From the NCBI RefSeq assembly GCF_018063565.1, contig NZ_JAGPBB010000045.1:1-33636 (forward strand): a DNA stretch of 33,636 nt, given 5' to 3'. This document shows, piece after piece, positions 1 to 7,119 of the stretch. A program made the translations under genes and the position numbers. Every line of letters starts with the position of its first letter. The first letter of the stretch is position 1. Below the pieces are notes generated by a model, which was given only the letters and a program-made list of their open reading frames with translations, searched no databases and was not told the DNA's origin. The DNA is from Rhodoferax sp. (GTDB lineage Bacteria > Pseudomonadota > Gammaproteobacteria > Burkholderiales > Burkholderiaceae_C).

Positions 1-514
1 GCACGCCCTTGGCAATGCTCTCGCCCTTGGTGTCAATGGCAGTTTGCAGCGCGTCGGCGTTCATGGACAGGAAATTGCTGGGGGCTGCAGCGGCGTTGAG
101 CTGCTCCACCGTGAAGCGGATGCGGGCGCGCGTTTTGTCGTCGGTCTCGACGGCGTCGACCAGTTGGGTCAGCGCCTTGGCGTTGAGCAGATACATGGCC
201 GCGGTGAACGTGGCCATGGGGTTGGCGGCCCAGGCGGGGGCGTTGAAACGACGGTCTTTGATGACCAGTTTGCCCTGCGAAGCCTGTGTCCAGATCTCGG
301 TGGCTTCCTTGAAATATTCTTGCTGTAATTGCTGCAACTTGGCCTGATCAAAGGTGATCTTGGGCGGTGCGGCGGGGGGAGTCATCATCTGGCTGGCCAT
401 CGCGCCCAAGTCCATGTTCTGAAACGACTCGAAGGCGTTTTTCCAGCTGTCGGCCATGCTTTGCTGAAACTTTTGCGCGGATTGCATCCAAAGTTGCTGA
501 TCGTCTTCTTTCAT
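1..514 (-). CDS. phaC: Class I poly(3-hydroxyalkanoate) synthase, N-terminal part (cut by window edge)
   Basis: I read 171 codons from ATG at 514 down to base 1 without a stop, so only the N-terminal domain is present. The protein begins MKEDDQQLWMQSAQKF and contains FNAPAWAANP and a helical segment ending near PSNFLSMNADALQT, which is the typical PhaC N-terminal region (N-x-P-x-N-F/P-x-x-NP). PhaC polymerises 3-hydroxyacyl-CoA into PHB granules in the cytoplasm. The alpha/beta-hydrolase domain with the catalytic Cys/Asp/His lies outside the window. An AGAGGG Shine-Dalgarno sequence sits about 7 nt before the ATG. The gene is divergent from the small membrane protein at 615, with a 100-nt spacer. 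The family call is firm; class I is inferred from the N-terminus. Confidence 0.9.
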   Translation of the reverse strand, partial: MKEDDQQLWMQSAQKFQQSMADSWKNAFESFQNMDLGAMASQMMTPPAAPPKITFDQAKLQQLQQEYFKEATEIWTQASQGKLVIKDRRFNAPAWAANPMATFTAAMYLLNAKALTQLVDAVETDDKTRARIRFTVEQLNAAAAPSNFLSMNADALQTAIDTKGESIAKGV

Positions 515-614
515 TGCTTACCCTCTGTGTGCGTGTCAAACGTAAAAGGCGCTAGTATCTTCGCTAACGCATTCGCGATCCTGACAACTTGTTTGAAAAA
601 TTTCAGAAAACGCC

Positions 615-917
615 ATGTACATTGTTCCGATCGCCTGGATGTACGTCACCGTGATGATGGCGGTGGCAGAAGCCAGCAGCCCCCAGGGGACGCTGCTGGG
701 GGCCGGCATCACGTTTGTGTTGTATGGGCTGCTGCCGATGGGCATCGTGCTCTACATCATGGGTACGCCAGCACGCAAACGCGCCATCCGCGCCCGTGAG
801 GCGGCTGAACATGCCGCCCATTTGGCCGCCGCGGCGACGGGCTCAAGCAGCGCTGCGCCAGATGGCCACGGCCATGCGGCCACTGACGCGATCGCGCCGG
901 TGCGAAAAGAACCGTGA
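615..917 (+). CDS. Small two-helix inner-membrane protein, function unknown
   Basis: This 100-residue protein has two strongly hydrophobic segments (about residues 2-20 and 27-48), then a basic stretch PARKRAIRARE and an Ala/His/Gly-rich tail. By the positive-inside rule the tail probably faces the cytoplasm. The start MYIVPIAWMYV resembles small uncharacterised membrane proteins that I recall from Burkholderiales, but I cannot assign a function. It is divergent from phaC, and its last 75 bases overlap the 3' end of pgeF on the other strand. The Shine-Dalgarno sequence is poor (only CAGAAAA before the ATG), so the start is less certain than the gene. Codon choice looks coding throughout the overlap. 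Confidence 0.7.
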   Translation: MYIVPIAWMYVTVMMAVAEASSPQGTLLGAGITFVLYGLLPMGIVLYIMGTPARKRAIRAREAAEHAAHLAAAATGSSSAAPDGHGHAATDAIAPVRKEP

Positions 918-1634
918 CGATTGGGTGTAGGTGCACCACGGCGGACTGCTGTCATTGCCGTAGATTTGTGAGAGGCCCAGACGGCGCAGGCGCAGGCGCG
1001 CCAGGCCAGCCAGGTCGGCCAGCCATTTGCCGCCCCGGGGCCGAAACATCCGGGTCGCATCGGCTTGATGTTCAACAAAGGCAGCACGCACCTCGTCGCC
1101 CACTTCAAAGACCTGGGGGCCAATGCACGGCCCCAGCCAAGCTATTGTTTCAGAAGCTTCAATACCACATCCTGATTGCGCTGGAGCACTAAGACACTTA
1201 AAGCTTGCTTCCAGAATGCCGACCCCGCCCTGCCCCGCCAAGCCGCGCCAGCCGGCGTGTGCTGCCGCCACGCGCCGACCACAGCGACTGGTCAGCAACA
1301 CCGGCAGGCAGTCAGCCACCATGATGGTGCAGGCGACGCCGGTCCGGCGGGTCACCGCGGCATCAGCCACGCTGCCTTGGGGCGTGTGGGCGTCAAGCTG
1401 GAGCACATCCGTGCCATGGACCTGGTTCAAGAAGACGGGTTGAGCACCCACACGGTCCTGAAAAACCGCCCGATTGGCGGCCACACACGCCGGGACGTCA
1501 CCGACGTGGTCGCCCAGATTGAGGCTGTGATAGGGCGGCGCCGACAAGCCACCGACGCGCGTGCTGCACACGGCGTGGACGCACGCGGGCGCCGGCCAGT
1601 CTGGCAGCAGCCAGTCACCTGCGTCAAACGGCAT
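843..1634 (-). CDS. pgeF: Peptidoglycan editing factor PgeF (YfiH / multicopper-oxidase-like laccase domain)
   Basis: This is a 263-residue protein of the DUF152/YfiH family, in which PgeF removes misincorporated amino acids from peptidoglycan precursors; some members were described as polyphenol oxidases or purine nucleosidases. The conserved metal-site motifs are present in order: NQVHGTDV, VADCLPVLL and AAHAGWRGLA. The ending WCTYTQSSRFFSHRRD plus GRMA is also typical. The ATG at 1634 is preferred. A longer reading from TTG at 1655 would add seven residues, but would overlap the upstream gene more and lacks a better ribosome site. The ATG lies inside the end of ycaO (11-nt overlap), which suggests translational coupling. 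The family is certain; the exact substrate is not. Confidence 0.92.
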   Translation of the reverse strand: MPFDAGDWLLPDWPAPACVHAVCSTRVGGLSAPPYHSLNLGDHVGDVPACVAANRAVFQDRVGAQPVFLNQVHGTDVLQLDAHTPQGSVADAAVTRRTGVACTIMVADCLPVLLTSRCGRRVAAAHAGWRGLAGQGGVGILEASFKCLSAPAQSGCGIEASETIAWLGPCIGPQVFEVGDEVRAAFVEHQADATRMFRPRGGKWLADLAGLARLRLRRLGLSQIYGNDSSPPWCTYTQSSRFFSHRRDRVSGRMAVAIWRSAA

Positions 1635-3357
1635 GCGCGGCGCGCACCTTGTCAAAGGCCTTCAGGAGCTTGTGATGCATCTCGCAACCTTCCAGCGCCA
1701 GCCCCGGCGAACTCAGACCCATGAAGCGGTCTTCCTGCATGATCAGCGCATGCGCCTGGGCCAGCGGACCGGCCCCGTAGAGCAGCGACAGGGCGTCGAG
1801 GTAGGGCCCGCTGTCGCCCATGTCGGCCAGGTGGATCAGGTTCTGGATGCAGGCGTAGACACGTTTGCGTTGCGCATCGATCTGGTCAAAATTGAGAATC
1901 CATTCGCAGCCTTCCAGCGTGGCGGCTTCGTCGCCCACGGCCAGCGCCAGCAGCGTTTTGAGCTCGCCCAGACGCAGGTCGGCCCAGAAAGAGCCGGCGT
2001 CGGCGGCCAGGCCGATCAGCCCGGCCACTGGCCGGTGGTCGGCCAGGTTGGCGTCGTTGAGCGTGTCGAGCAGGTCGCTGCATTCCTCGTCGTCCAGGTC
2101 AGACAGGTTGAGGATGGCTTCGCGGATCGGGTTGGCCACGCTGTTGTTTTCGAACTCCAGATCGTCCACCGGGTAAATCTCGGACAGACCCGGCACCAGG
2201 ATGCGGCAGGCGTAGACGCCCAGATGGGTGAAGTCGGCGACATAGATGTCGTGGCCGTCGCGGTGCAGTCGGTCAATGCACCAGGCGTAGTCGGCTGCGG
2301 TGCTGTTGCTGAAGTTCCAGTCGACAAACGCAAAGTCGGGTGTATCGCCCAGAAATTTCCAGTGGATGACGCCGCTGGAGTCAACAAAATGAATTTCGAT
2401 GTTGGTGGAGCTGGCCGTTTCTTCCAGATCAAAGCCAGGTGCCGGAAAACCCGACAACGCATCGAGCGCCCTGCCCTGCAGCAGTTCGGTGAGCGCGCGC
2501 TCCAGCGCCACCTCAAAACGCGGATGCGCACCAAAACTGGCAAAACAGCCCTGGTCCTGCGGGTTGAGCAGGGTCACGTTCATCACCGGGTACTGCCCGC
2601 CCAGCGAGGCGTCTTTGACCAGAATGCCAAAACCGGCCTCGCGCAAAGCCGCAACGCCCTTGGCAATGCGCGGGTAGCGTGCAATCACCGCATCCGGTAC
2701 GTCGGGCAGACAGAGGCCTTCGCTGATGATGCGCGATTTGATGGCACGCTCGAAAATCTCGGACAGCGCCTGGGTACGCGCTTCTTGCTGGGTGTTGCCA
2801 GCCGACATGCCGTTGCTGACATACAGGTTGCCAATGATGTTGACCGGAAAGTAGACACAGGCACCGTCGCGCTCACGAAAGTACGGAATGGCGCAAATGC
2901 CGCGCTCCTGGGCGCCGGAGTTGAAGTCGACCAGGCTGTCCACCTCGACTGTGCCTTGCGGGTTGTACAGCGCTTGCAGCTCAGGGGTGAGCAGGGTGGC
3001 GGGCCAGACATCATCTTCGGGCAGGTCAAACCAGCGCTCCTGCGGGAAGTGGACAAAGTCACTGCCGGCAAGCTGCGGCCCGAGGTAGAAGTGGGTCCAG
3101 AAGTAGTTGGTGGAGAGGCGCTCGATGAACTCGCCCAGGGCGCTGGCCAGGCAGGCCAGGCGGCTCGCTCCCTTGCCGTTGGAAAACAGCAAGGGGCAGT
3201 CGCGATCGCGAATGTGGACCGACCAGACGCCGTCGACCGGGTTGAGCCAGCTGCGTTCTTCAATATGGAAGCCCAGGTGCTGCAGCTTGCCCTGCAGCGT
3301 GCTGATGGTGGACTCGAGAGCGGCGTCTTTGCCAGGAATATAGGTGGTGTTGTGCAT
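1624..3357 (-). CDS. ycaO: YcaO-domain protein (RimO-associated S12 methylthiolation factor type)
   Basis: This 577-residue protein matches the E. coli YcaO type along its length. It starts MHNTTYIPGKDAALESTI and contains WSVHIRDRDCPLLFSNGKG, ASALGEFIERLSTNYF, the segment IIGNLYVSNGMSAGNT and ALSEIFERAIKSR. These are the conserved ATP-binding segments of YcaO enzymes. The C-terminal helical extension is also that of the E. coli protein, which supports RimO-dependent methylthiolation of ribosomal protein S12. It is not a typical azoline cyclase: no precursor peptide or dehydrogenase gene is adjacent. The ATG at 3357 is chosen by alignment; a GTG at 3429 would add 24 residues unlike the family. 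The Shine-Dalgarno sequence is weak. rimO is not in the window. Confidence 0.93.
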   Translation of the reverse strand: MHNTTYIPGKDAALESTISTLQGKLQHLGFHIEERSWLNPVDGVWSVHIRDRDCPLLFSNGKGASRLACLASALGEFIERLSTNYFWTHFYLGPQLAGSDFVHFPQERWFDLPEDDVWPATLLTPELQALYNPQGTVEVDSLVDFNSGAQERGICAIPYFRERDGACVYFPVNIIGNLYVSNGMSAGNTQQEARTQALSEIFERAIKSRIISEGLCLPDVPDAVIARYPRIAKGVAALREAGFGILVKDASLGGQYPVMNVTLLNPQDQGCFASFGAHPRFEVALERALTELLQGRALDALSGFPAPGFDLEETASSTNIEIHFVDSSGVIHWKFLGDTPDFAFVDWNFSNSTAADYAWCIDRLHRDGHDIYVADFTHLGVYACRILVPGLSEIYPVDDLEFENNSVANPIREAILNLSDLDDEECSDLLDTLNDANLADHRPVAGLIGLAADAGSFWADLRLGELKTLLALAVGDEAATLEGCEWILNFDQIDAQRKRVYACIQNLIHLADMGDSGPYLDALSLLYGAGPLAQAHALIMQEDRFMGLSSPGLALEGCEMHHKLLKAFDKVRAAHAV

Positions 3358-3497
3358 GGGGGCAGCATAACAGCCCGGCGCGCGTAACCAAACCCCCTGC
3401 GCCTGACAGCAGTGCCGTGTCGGGTGCACCTTAACCGCTCAGCCCGCCGGACAAGGCGGATGTCCGTACACTGTGGCTAACCCACCTTTGTCCGCAA

Positions 3498-4658
3498 TTG
3501 CAAACTTTGCCGTTTACACGCATCCCGCGCCGCCAGTTGCTGCTTGGCGCAGTGGTCTGTCCGCTGGCGTTGGCCCGGGCCGCCGGGCAGCAAACAGACA
3601 CCGGCGCTGGCCCCGCCGTGTTGATCAAGCGGCCGCTGCAGTTTCCGCGCGACCTGGGCAGCCACCCGGAGACAGCCATTGAATGGTGGTATGTAACGGG
3701 TGCGCTTCAGGCTGGTGCACGGCCGTTTGGCTTTCAGCTGACGTTTTTTCGCGCGCGGGTGCCCGGCACCCAGACCATGCAGTCGGGCTTCGCCGCGCGG
3801 CAGCTGATTTTTGCCCACGCAGCACTCACCGACCTGCAGGGTCAGCGCCTGTTACACGACCAGCGCATTGCGCGCAGCTCCGGACGGGCCGGTGTGGATC
3901 TGGCGTCCAGCAGCACCGCCGACACCGATGTCTGGCTGCGCGACTGGTCGCTGCGGCGCGATGCGGCGCGGTACCTGGCACAGGTGCGGGGGGCAGATTT
4001 TGGTTTTGCACTGACTCTGCAGCAAAGCCAGCCGCTGTTGCTGCAGGGAGAACAGGGCTGGTCGCGCAAGGGACCCGAAGCGACGCAGGCCAGCTTCTAT
4101 TACAGCGTGCCGCAGTTGCAGGTGCAGGGCGACGTCCGCCTGGCCGGCCAGAAGCTGCCGGTCAGCGGGAGGGCCTGGCTGGATCATGAATGGAGCGAGT
4201 CGTTCATGCACCCGGATGCGGTGGGTTGGGACTGGGCCGGCATGAACCTCAACGATGGCGGTGCGTTGACGGTATTCCGGCTGCGCAACCGAGAGGGCGA
4301 GACGCTTTGGGCGGGTGGGTCGTGGCGGGGTGCCGGGCGCCATGAAGTGCGGGTGCTGGCGCCTGAAGACCTGCTGTTCAGGCCGGGACGCCTGTGGCGC
4401 AGTGCGCAAACCGGTGCTGGCTACCCGGTTCAATGGCACGTCAAGCTGCGCCTGCCAGGGCTGACTGGCAACGCTGCCAGCGACGACTGGCGGAACCTGC
4501 AGGTGCGCGCGTTGCTGGACAATCAGGAACTCGACAGCCGCAACTCAACCGGCGCGATCTATTGGGAAGGTTTGAGTGAACTGCTCGATGAACAAGACCA
4601 GCCACTGGGGCGTGGCTATCTGGAGATGACCGGATACGCCAGCCCGTTGCGACTGTAA
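3498..4658 (+). CDS. Tat-exported lipocalin-like protein (CrtC/AttH family, predicted secreted hydrolase)
   Basis: This 386-residue protein has a twin-arginine signal near the N-terminus (residues 10-30, PRRQLLLGAVV followed by a hydrophobic run and an Ala-x-Ala-type site, ARAAG). The mature part carries the hallmarks of the carotenoid 1,2-hydratase/AttH lipocalin-like fold: ETAIEWWYVTGAL, GFQLTFFRARV, SFYYSVPQL, and the conserved acidic-histidine segment AWLDHEWSESFM followed by WDWAGMNLNDG. There is no carotenoid gene cluster here, so the substrate is unknown; a periplasmic, folded, possibly cofactor-bearing protein is inferred. No in-frame ATG or GTG precedes the Tat signal, so TTG at 3498 (or TTG at 3507) must be the start. 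The ABC transporter gene begins 10 nt downstream, so the two are probably co-transcribed. Confidence 0.85.
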   Translation: MQTLPFTRIPRRQLLLGAVVCPLALARAAGQQTDTGAGPAVLIKRPLQFPRDLGSHPETAIEWWYVTGALQAGARPFGFQLTFFRARVPGTQTMQSGFAARQLIFAHAALTDLQGQRLLHDQRIARSSGRAGVDLASSSTADTDVWLRDWSLRRDAARYLAQVRGADFGFALTLQQSQPLLLQGEQGWSRKGPEATQASFYYSVPQLQVQGDVRLAGQKLPVSGRAWLDHEWSESFMHPDAVGWDWAGMNLNDGGALTVFRLRNREGETLWAGGSWRGAGRHEVRVLAPEDLLFRPGRLWRSAQTGAGYPVQWHVKLRLPGLTGNAASDDWRNLQVRALLDNQELDSRNSTGAIYWEGLSELLDEQDQPLGRGYLEMTGYASPLRL

Positions 4659-4668
4659 GAATAGCCAC

Positions 4669-6444
4669 ATGCCTGACAAGAGCAACCCAACACGCCCGAC
4701 CAGATCACTCTCAGGTCTGTGGCCGTTTCTGCGCCCGTACCGTGTGCAGATCGCACTGGCCCTGCTGTTTCTGGTGGCTGCTGCCTTGGCTATGCTGGCG
4801 TTTCCGCTGGCACTGCGCAGCCTGATCGACGGCGGGGTGTTGCCGGGCGGCCAGGCGGCACAGGTGGTGTCCATGCAGCAACATTTTGCGGCGATGTTTG
4901 GCGTGGCGGTGGCGCTGGGCGTGTTTTCAGCGCTGCGGTTTTACATGGTGAGCTGGCTGGGCGAGCGCATCAGCGCTGACCTGCGCTGCGCCATCTACGC
5001 CCACGTGTTGCGGCAGAGCCCCGAGTTTTTTGAGACCACCCAGACCGGCGAAGTGCTGTCGCGTCTGTCCGCCGACACCACCCTGGTACAGACGGTGGTG
5101 GGATCCTCGTTGAGCATGGGGCTGCGCAATCTGGTAATGGGTGCAGGGGCACTGGCCATTCTGGTGTGGACCAACCCGGTGGTGATGTTGCAGGTGCTGC
5201 TGGTGCTGCTGCTGATCGTTGCGCCAGCGGTCTGGTTTGGGCGGCGGGTACGCCAACTGTCACGCGCCAGCCAGGACCGGGCCGCCGACTCCAGTGCGAT
5301 GGCAGCGGAGGTGCTGAACGCGATTGCGGTGGTGCAAAGCTACACCGCAGAGCAGCGTGAAACCGAGCGCTTCACAAGAGCCAGTGATGCCGCGTTTGAG
5401 GTGGCAACGCGGCGCAGCCGGGCACGCTCGACGCTGGTGGCTTTTATCATCATTGCCACGTCCGCCGCCTTGCTGTGGGGCTTGTACCAGGGCACGCAGG
5501 CGGTGATGGCCGGGCGCATCAGCGCTGGCCACCTGGGCCAGACGGTGGTGTATGTGATGATTCTGGCCGGTGCCTTTGCCGTGTTGGGCGAGGTCTACGG
5601 CGACCTGCTGCGCGCCGCCGGTGCCACCGAGCGGCTGATGGAGTTGCTGCACCACCAGGCCACCATTTTTTCACCAAAAAATCCGGCTCAAGCGCAGATG
5701 GGACGGTCGGGAAGTGCTATTATTTTCGATAATGTTGGTTTTTTCTACCCGTCACGCAAGGGACAGCCAGCCTTGGACGGGTTCACGCTGGCAGTGGCAC
5801 CCGGTGAAACGGTGGCGCTGGTTGGGCCGAGCGGCGCGGGCAAGAGCACGGTGTTCCAGCTCCTGCTGCGTTTTTATGATGCCCAGAACGGGCGCATTCT
5901 GATCGATGGCACACCGAGCAAATCATTGGCGCTGGCCGACTTGCGCCAGCGCATCGGCATCGTGCCACAGGACGCGGTGATTTTTTCGAGCAATGCGCGC
6001 GAGAACATCCGCTACGGTCGGCCTGAGGCCACGGATGCCGAGGTTCTTGCGGCGGCGCAGGCGGCCTATGCGCACGAGTTCGTCTCGGGGCTGCCGCAGG
6101 GCTACGACACGTTTCTGGGTGAACGCGGCGTGCGCCTGAGTGGCGGCCAACGCCAGCGAATCGCCATTGCCCGCGCCATTCTGAAGAACCCGCCGCTGCT
6201 GCTGCTGGACGAGGCGACCAGTGCGCTGGACGCTGAGAGTGAACGTATGGTGCAGGCAGCGCTTGAATCGGCCATGCATGACCGCACCACGTTGGTGATT
6301 GCGCACCGGCTGGCCACCGTGCAGAAGGCAGACCGGATTGTGGTGATCGACCAGGGTCGGCTGGTGGAACAAGGCACACACGCACAACTGGTGGCGCTGG
6401 GTGGCGTCTACGCGGGGCTGGCGGCGCTGCAGTTTCAGGCGTAG
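4669..6444 (+). CDS. ABC half-transporter, exporter type (MsbA/multidrug-like, fused membrane and ATPase domains)
   Basis: The 591-residue polypeptide has an N-terminal six-helix exporter domain (about residues 15-310) and a C-terminal ATPase. Visible ATPase motifs are Walker A GPSGAGKST (386-394, Lys392), signature LSGGQ (490-494), Walker B LLLLDE (510-515, catalytic Glu515), the D-loop SALD and the H-loop His546. It should work as a homodimer in the inner membrane exporting a hydrophobic or amphipathic substrate, but the substrate cannot be told. The gene lies 10 nt after the Tat-exported lipocalin-like gene. Oddly, the linker between the two domains (about residues 331-356) is encoded by an A/T-rich patch that resembles an intergenic repeat; see the repeat entry at 5665. 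No transporter-specific partner gene is nearby. Confidence 0.92.
   Translation: MPDKSNPTRPTRSLSGLWPFLRPYRVQIALALLFLVAAALAMLAFPLALRSLIDGGVLPGGQAAQVVSMQQHFAAMFGVAVALGVFSALRFYMVSWLGERISADLRCAIYAHVLRQSPEFFETTQTGEVLSRLSADTTLVQTVVGSSLSMGLRNLVMGAGALAILVWTNPVVMLQVLLVLLLIVAPAVWFGRRVRQLSRASQDRAADSSAMAAEVLNAIAVVQSYTAEQRETERFTRASDAAFEVATRRSRARSTLVAFIIIATSAALLWGLYQGTQAVMAGRISAGHLGQTVVYVMILAGAFAVLGEVYGDLLRAAGATERLMELLHHQATIFSPKNPAQAQMGRSGSAIIFDNVGFFYPSRKGQPALDGFTLAVAPGETVALVGPSGAGKSTVFQLLLRFYDAQNGRILIDGTPSKSLALADLRQRIGIVPQDAVIFSSNARENIRYGRPEATDAEVLAAAQAAYAHEFVSGLPQGYDTFLGERGVRLSGGQRQRIAIARAILKNPPLLLLDEATSALDAESERMVQAALESAMHDRTTLVIAHRLATVQKADRIVVIDQGRLVEQGTHAQLVALGGVYAGLAALQFQA
5665..5734 (+). repeat. A/T-rich repeat-like segment inside the ABC transporter gene
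   Basis: In an otherwise G/C-rich gene this patch begins with a perfect 7-bp inverted repeat (5665-5671 with 5676-5682, four-base loop CACC). It continues with GGCTCAAGCGC and, about 17 bases later, GTGCTATTATTTTCGATA. The two blocks resemble the segments at 29876-29935 (CTCTAGCGC ... TGCTATCAATTATGTTGA) and the general form of short repeats I recall from Comamonadaceae intergenic regions. The reading frame stays open through it. Membership of a repeat family is inferred by eye. Confidence 0.4.
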
Positions 6445-6500
6445 TTGTCTGATCTGAAAAAAAAGTCACAAGCCCGGCGGTGTCAATTCACCGGGGGTGA

Positions 6501-6529
6501 TTGAACTTTGGCCAGCAGACTCGTAAACT
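6501..6529 (+). promoter_or_regulatory. Probable sigma70-type promoter for the small-protein pair
   Basis: TTGAAC at 6501-6506 (four of six bases as in TTGACA) and TAAACT at 6524-6529 (four of six as in TATAAT) are separated by exactly 17 bases. They lie 27 nt before the start codon at 6557, with an AAGGAG ribosome site between. The position and spacing fit, but activity is inferred. Confidence 0.5.
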
Positions 6530-6556
6530 ACGAATTGCACCCAAAAGGAGTCCCAA

Positions 6557-6757
6557 ATGAACGTTTCAGGCAGTACCAGCACACCGGTTCAGTCGACTCA
6601 ACAACCGACCCGGTCACAAACACGTCAGCAGAATGAGGTGCAGAGTAAGCCGCAGGAGCCCACGCCTCCGCCAAAAAATAACGCTTACCAGCAGCCCACG
6701 CCCGTGGTGAATACCCAAGGCCAGACGACGGGGCGCATTCTCAACGCCACGGCCTGA
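6557..6757 (+). CDS. Small Gln/Pro/Thr-rich hydrophilic protein with C-terminal GRILNATA tail
   Basis: This 66-residue protein has no hydrophobic segment and no signal peptide. It is dominated by Gln, Thr, Ser, Pro and Asn and is probably disordered. An AAGGAG site 7 nt before the ATG and a promoter-like pair upstream support expression. Its last residues, TTGRILNATA, closely match the end of the next gene product (STGRIVNTSA), so the two are probably functionally linked. I do not recognise a characterised family. The reading frame could be questioned because of its length, but the ribosome site and shared tail make a real gene likely. Confidence 0.65.
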   Translation: MNVSGSTSTPVQSTQQPTRSQTRQQNEVQSKPQEPTPPPKNNAYQQPTPVVNTQGQTTGRILNATA

Positions 6758-6783
6758 CCACGGCTGACCGTGTCGGTGTCACC

Positions 6784-7095
6784 ATGGTTGCCCTAGCAGC
6801 AATCAGCAGCGCCACGCCATCGCTGCAATCGTCATTGATGCGCAGTCGTCTGGAAGCGGCCAAGCGTGAGGCTGATCAGGCGCAGGCCGAGGTGGACCAA
6901 CTGCGCAATCAGGTCAGCCAGGCAGAGGCAAATCACCAAAAACGCCAGGATCAGGTGCGTCGCCTTGCCAGCGAGGCTGATCCGACTTACGCCGCCAGAC
7001 TCCAGGCCCGGCAGCCCAGCAATTCAACCACGGCGCAAAGTCTGGTGAGCGGTTCGACGGTGTCAACCGGACGCATTGTCAACACCAGCGCCTGA
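6784..7095 (+). CDS. Small coiled-coil protein with C-terminal GRIVNTSA tail
   Basis: This 103-residue protein has a weakly hydrophobic start (MVALAAISSATPSLQSSL), then a charged heptad-like helix at about residues 19-66 (RLEAAKREADQAQAEVDQL and onward) that should form a coiled coil. A Ser/Thr-rich stretch follows and the protein ends STGRIVNTSA. It starts 26 nt after the preceding small gene, whose C-terminal tail it shares. No good Shine-Dalgarno sequence is visible before ATG 6784, so translation may depend on the upstream gene. No signal peptide cleavage site is clear. The function is unknown; similar short coiled-coil proteins seem familiar from Comamonadaceae, but I cannot name a family. 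Confidence 0.65.
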   Translation: MVALAAISSATPSLQSSLMRSRLEAAKREADQAQAEVDQLRNQVSQAEANHQKRQDQVRRLASEADPTYAARLQARQPSNSTTAQSLVSGSTVSTGRIVNTSA

Positions 7096-7119
7096 GCTGG
7101 CGCTGGCGGCTCGCCGAGT

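Noticed and set aside
1624-1655. Longer pgeF reading from TTG at 1655
   Set aside because: The ATG at 1634 begins where the family alignment is expected, with less overlap of ycaO; the extra seven residues have no support.
1561-3387. 608-codon open frame on the plus strand opposite ycaO
   Set aside because: It is the antisense shadow of a high-G+C gene. Its translation is Gln/Val/Arg-rich without any family motif, while ycaO opposite matches a known protein along its length.
3358-3429. Longer ycaO reading from GTG at 3429
   Set aside because: The additional 24 residues are Cys/Arg/Pro-rich and unlike YcaO N-termini; the family begins at the IPGKDAALES segment just after ATG 3357.
6457-6499. 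Possible terminator after the ABC transporter gene (CGGTG/CACCG hairpin next to a run of eight A)
   Set aside because: The A run precedes the hairpin, so it would be a T tract only for minus-strand transcripts. There it is separated from the weak stem by about eight bases. It is not a convincing terminator in either direction.
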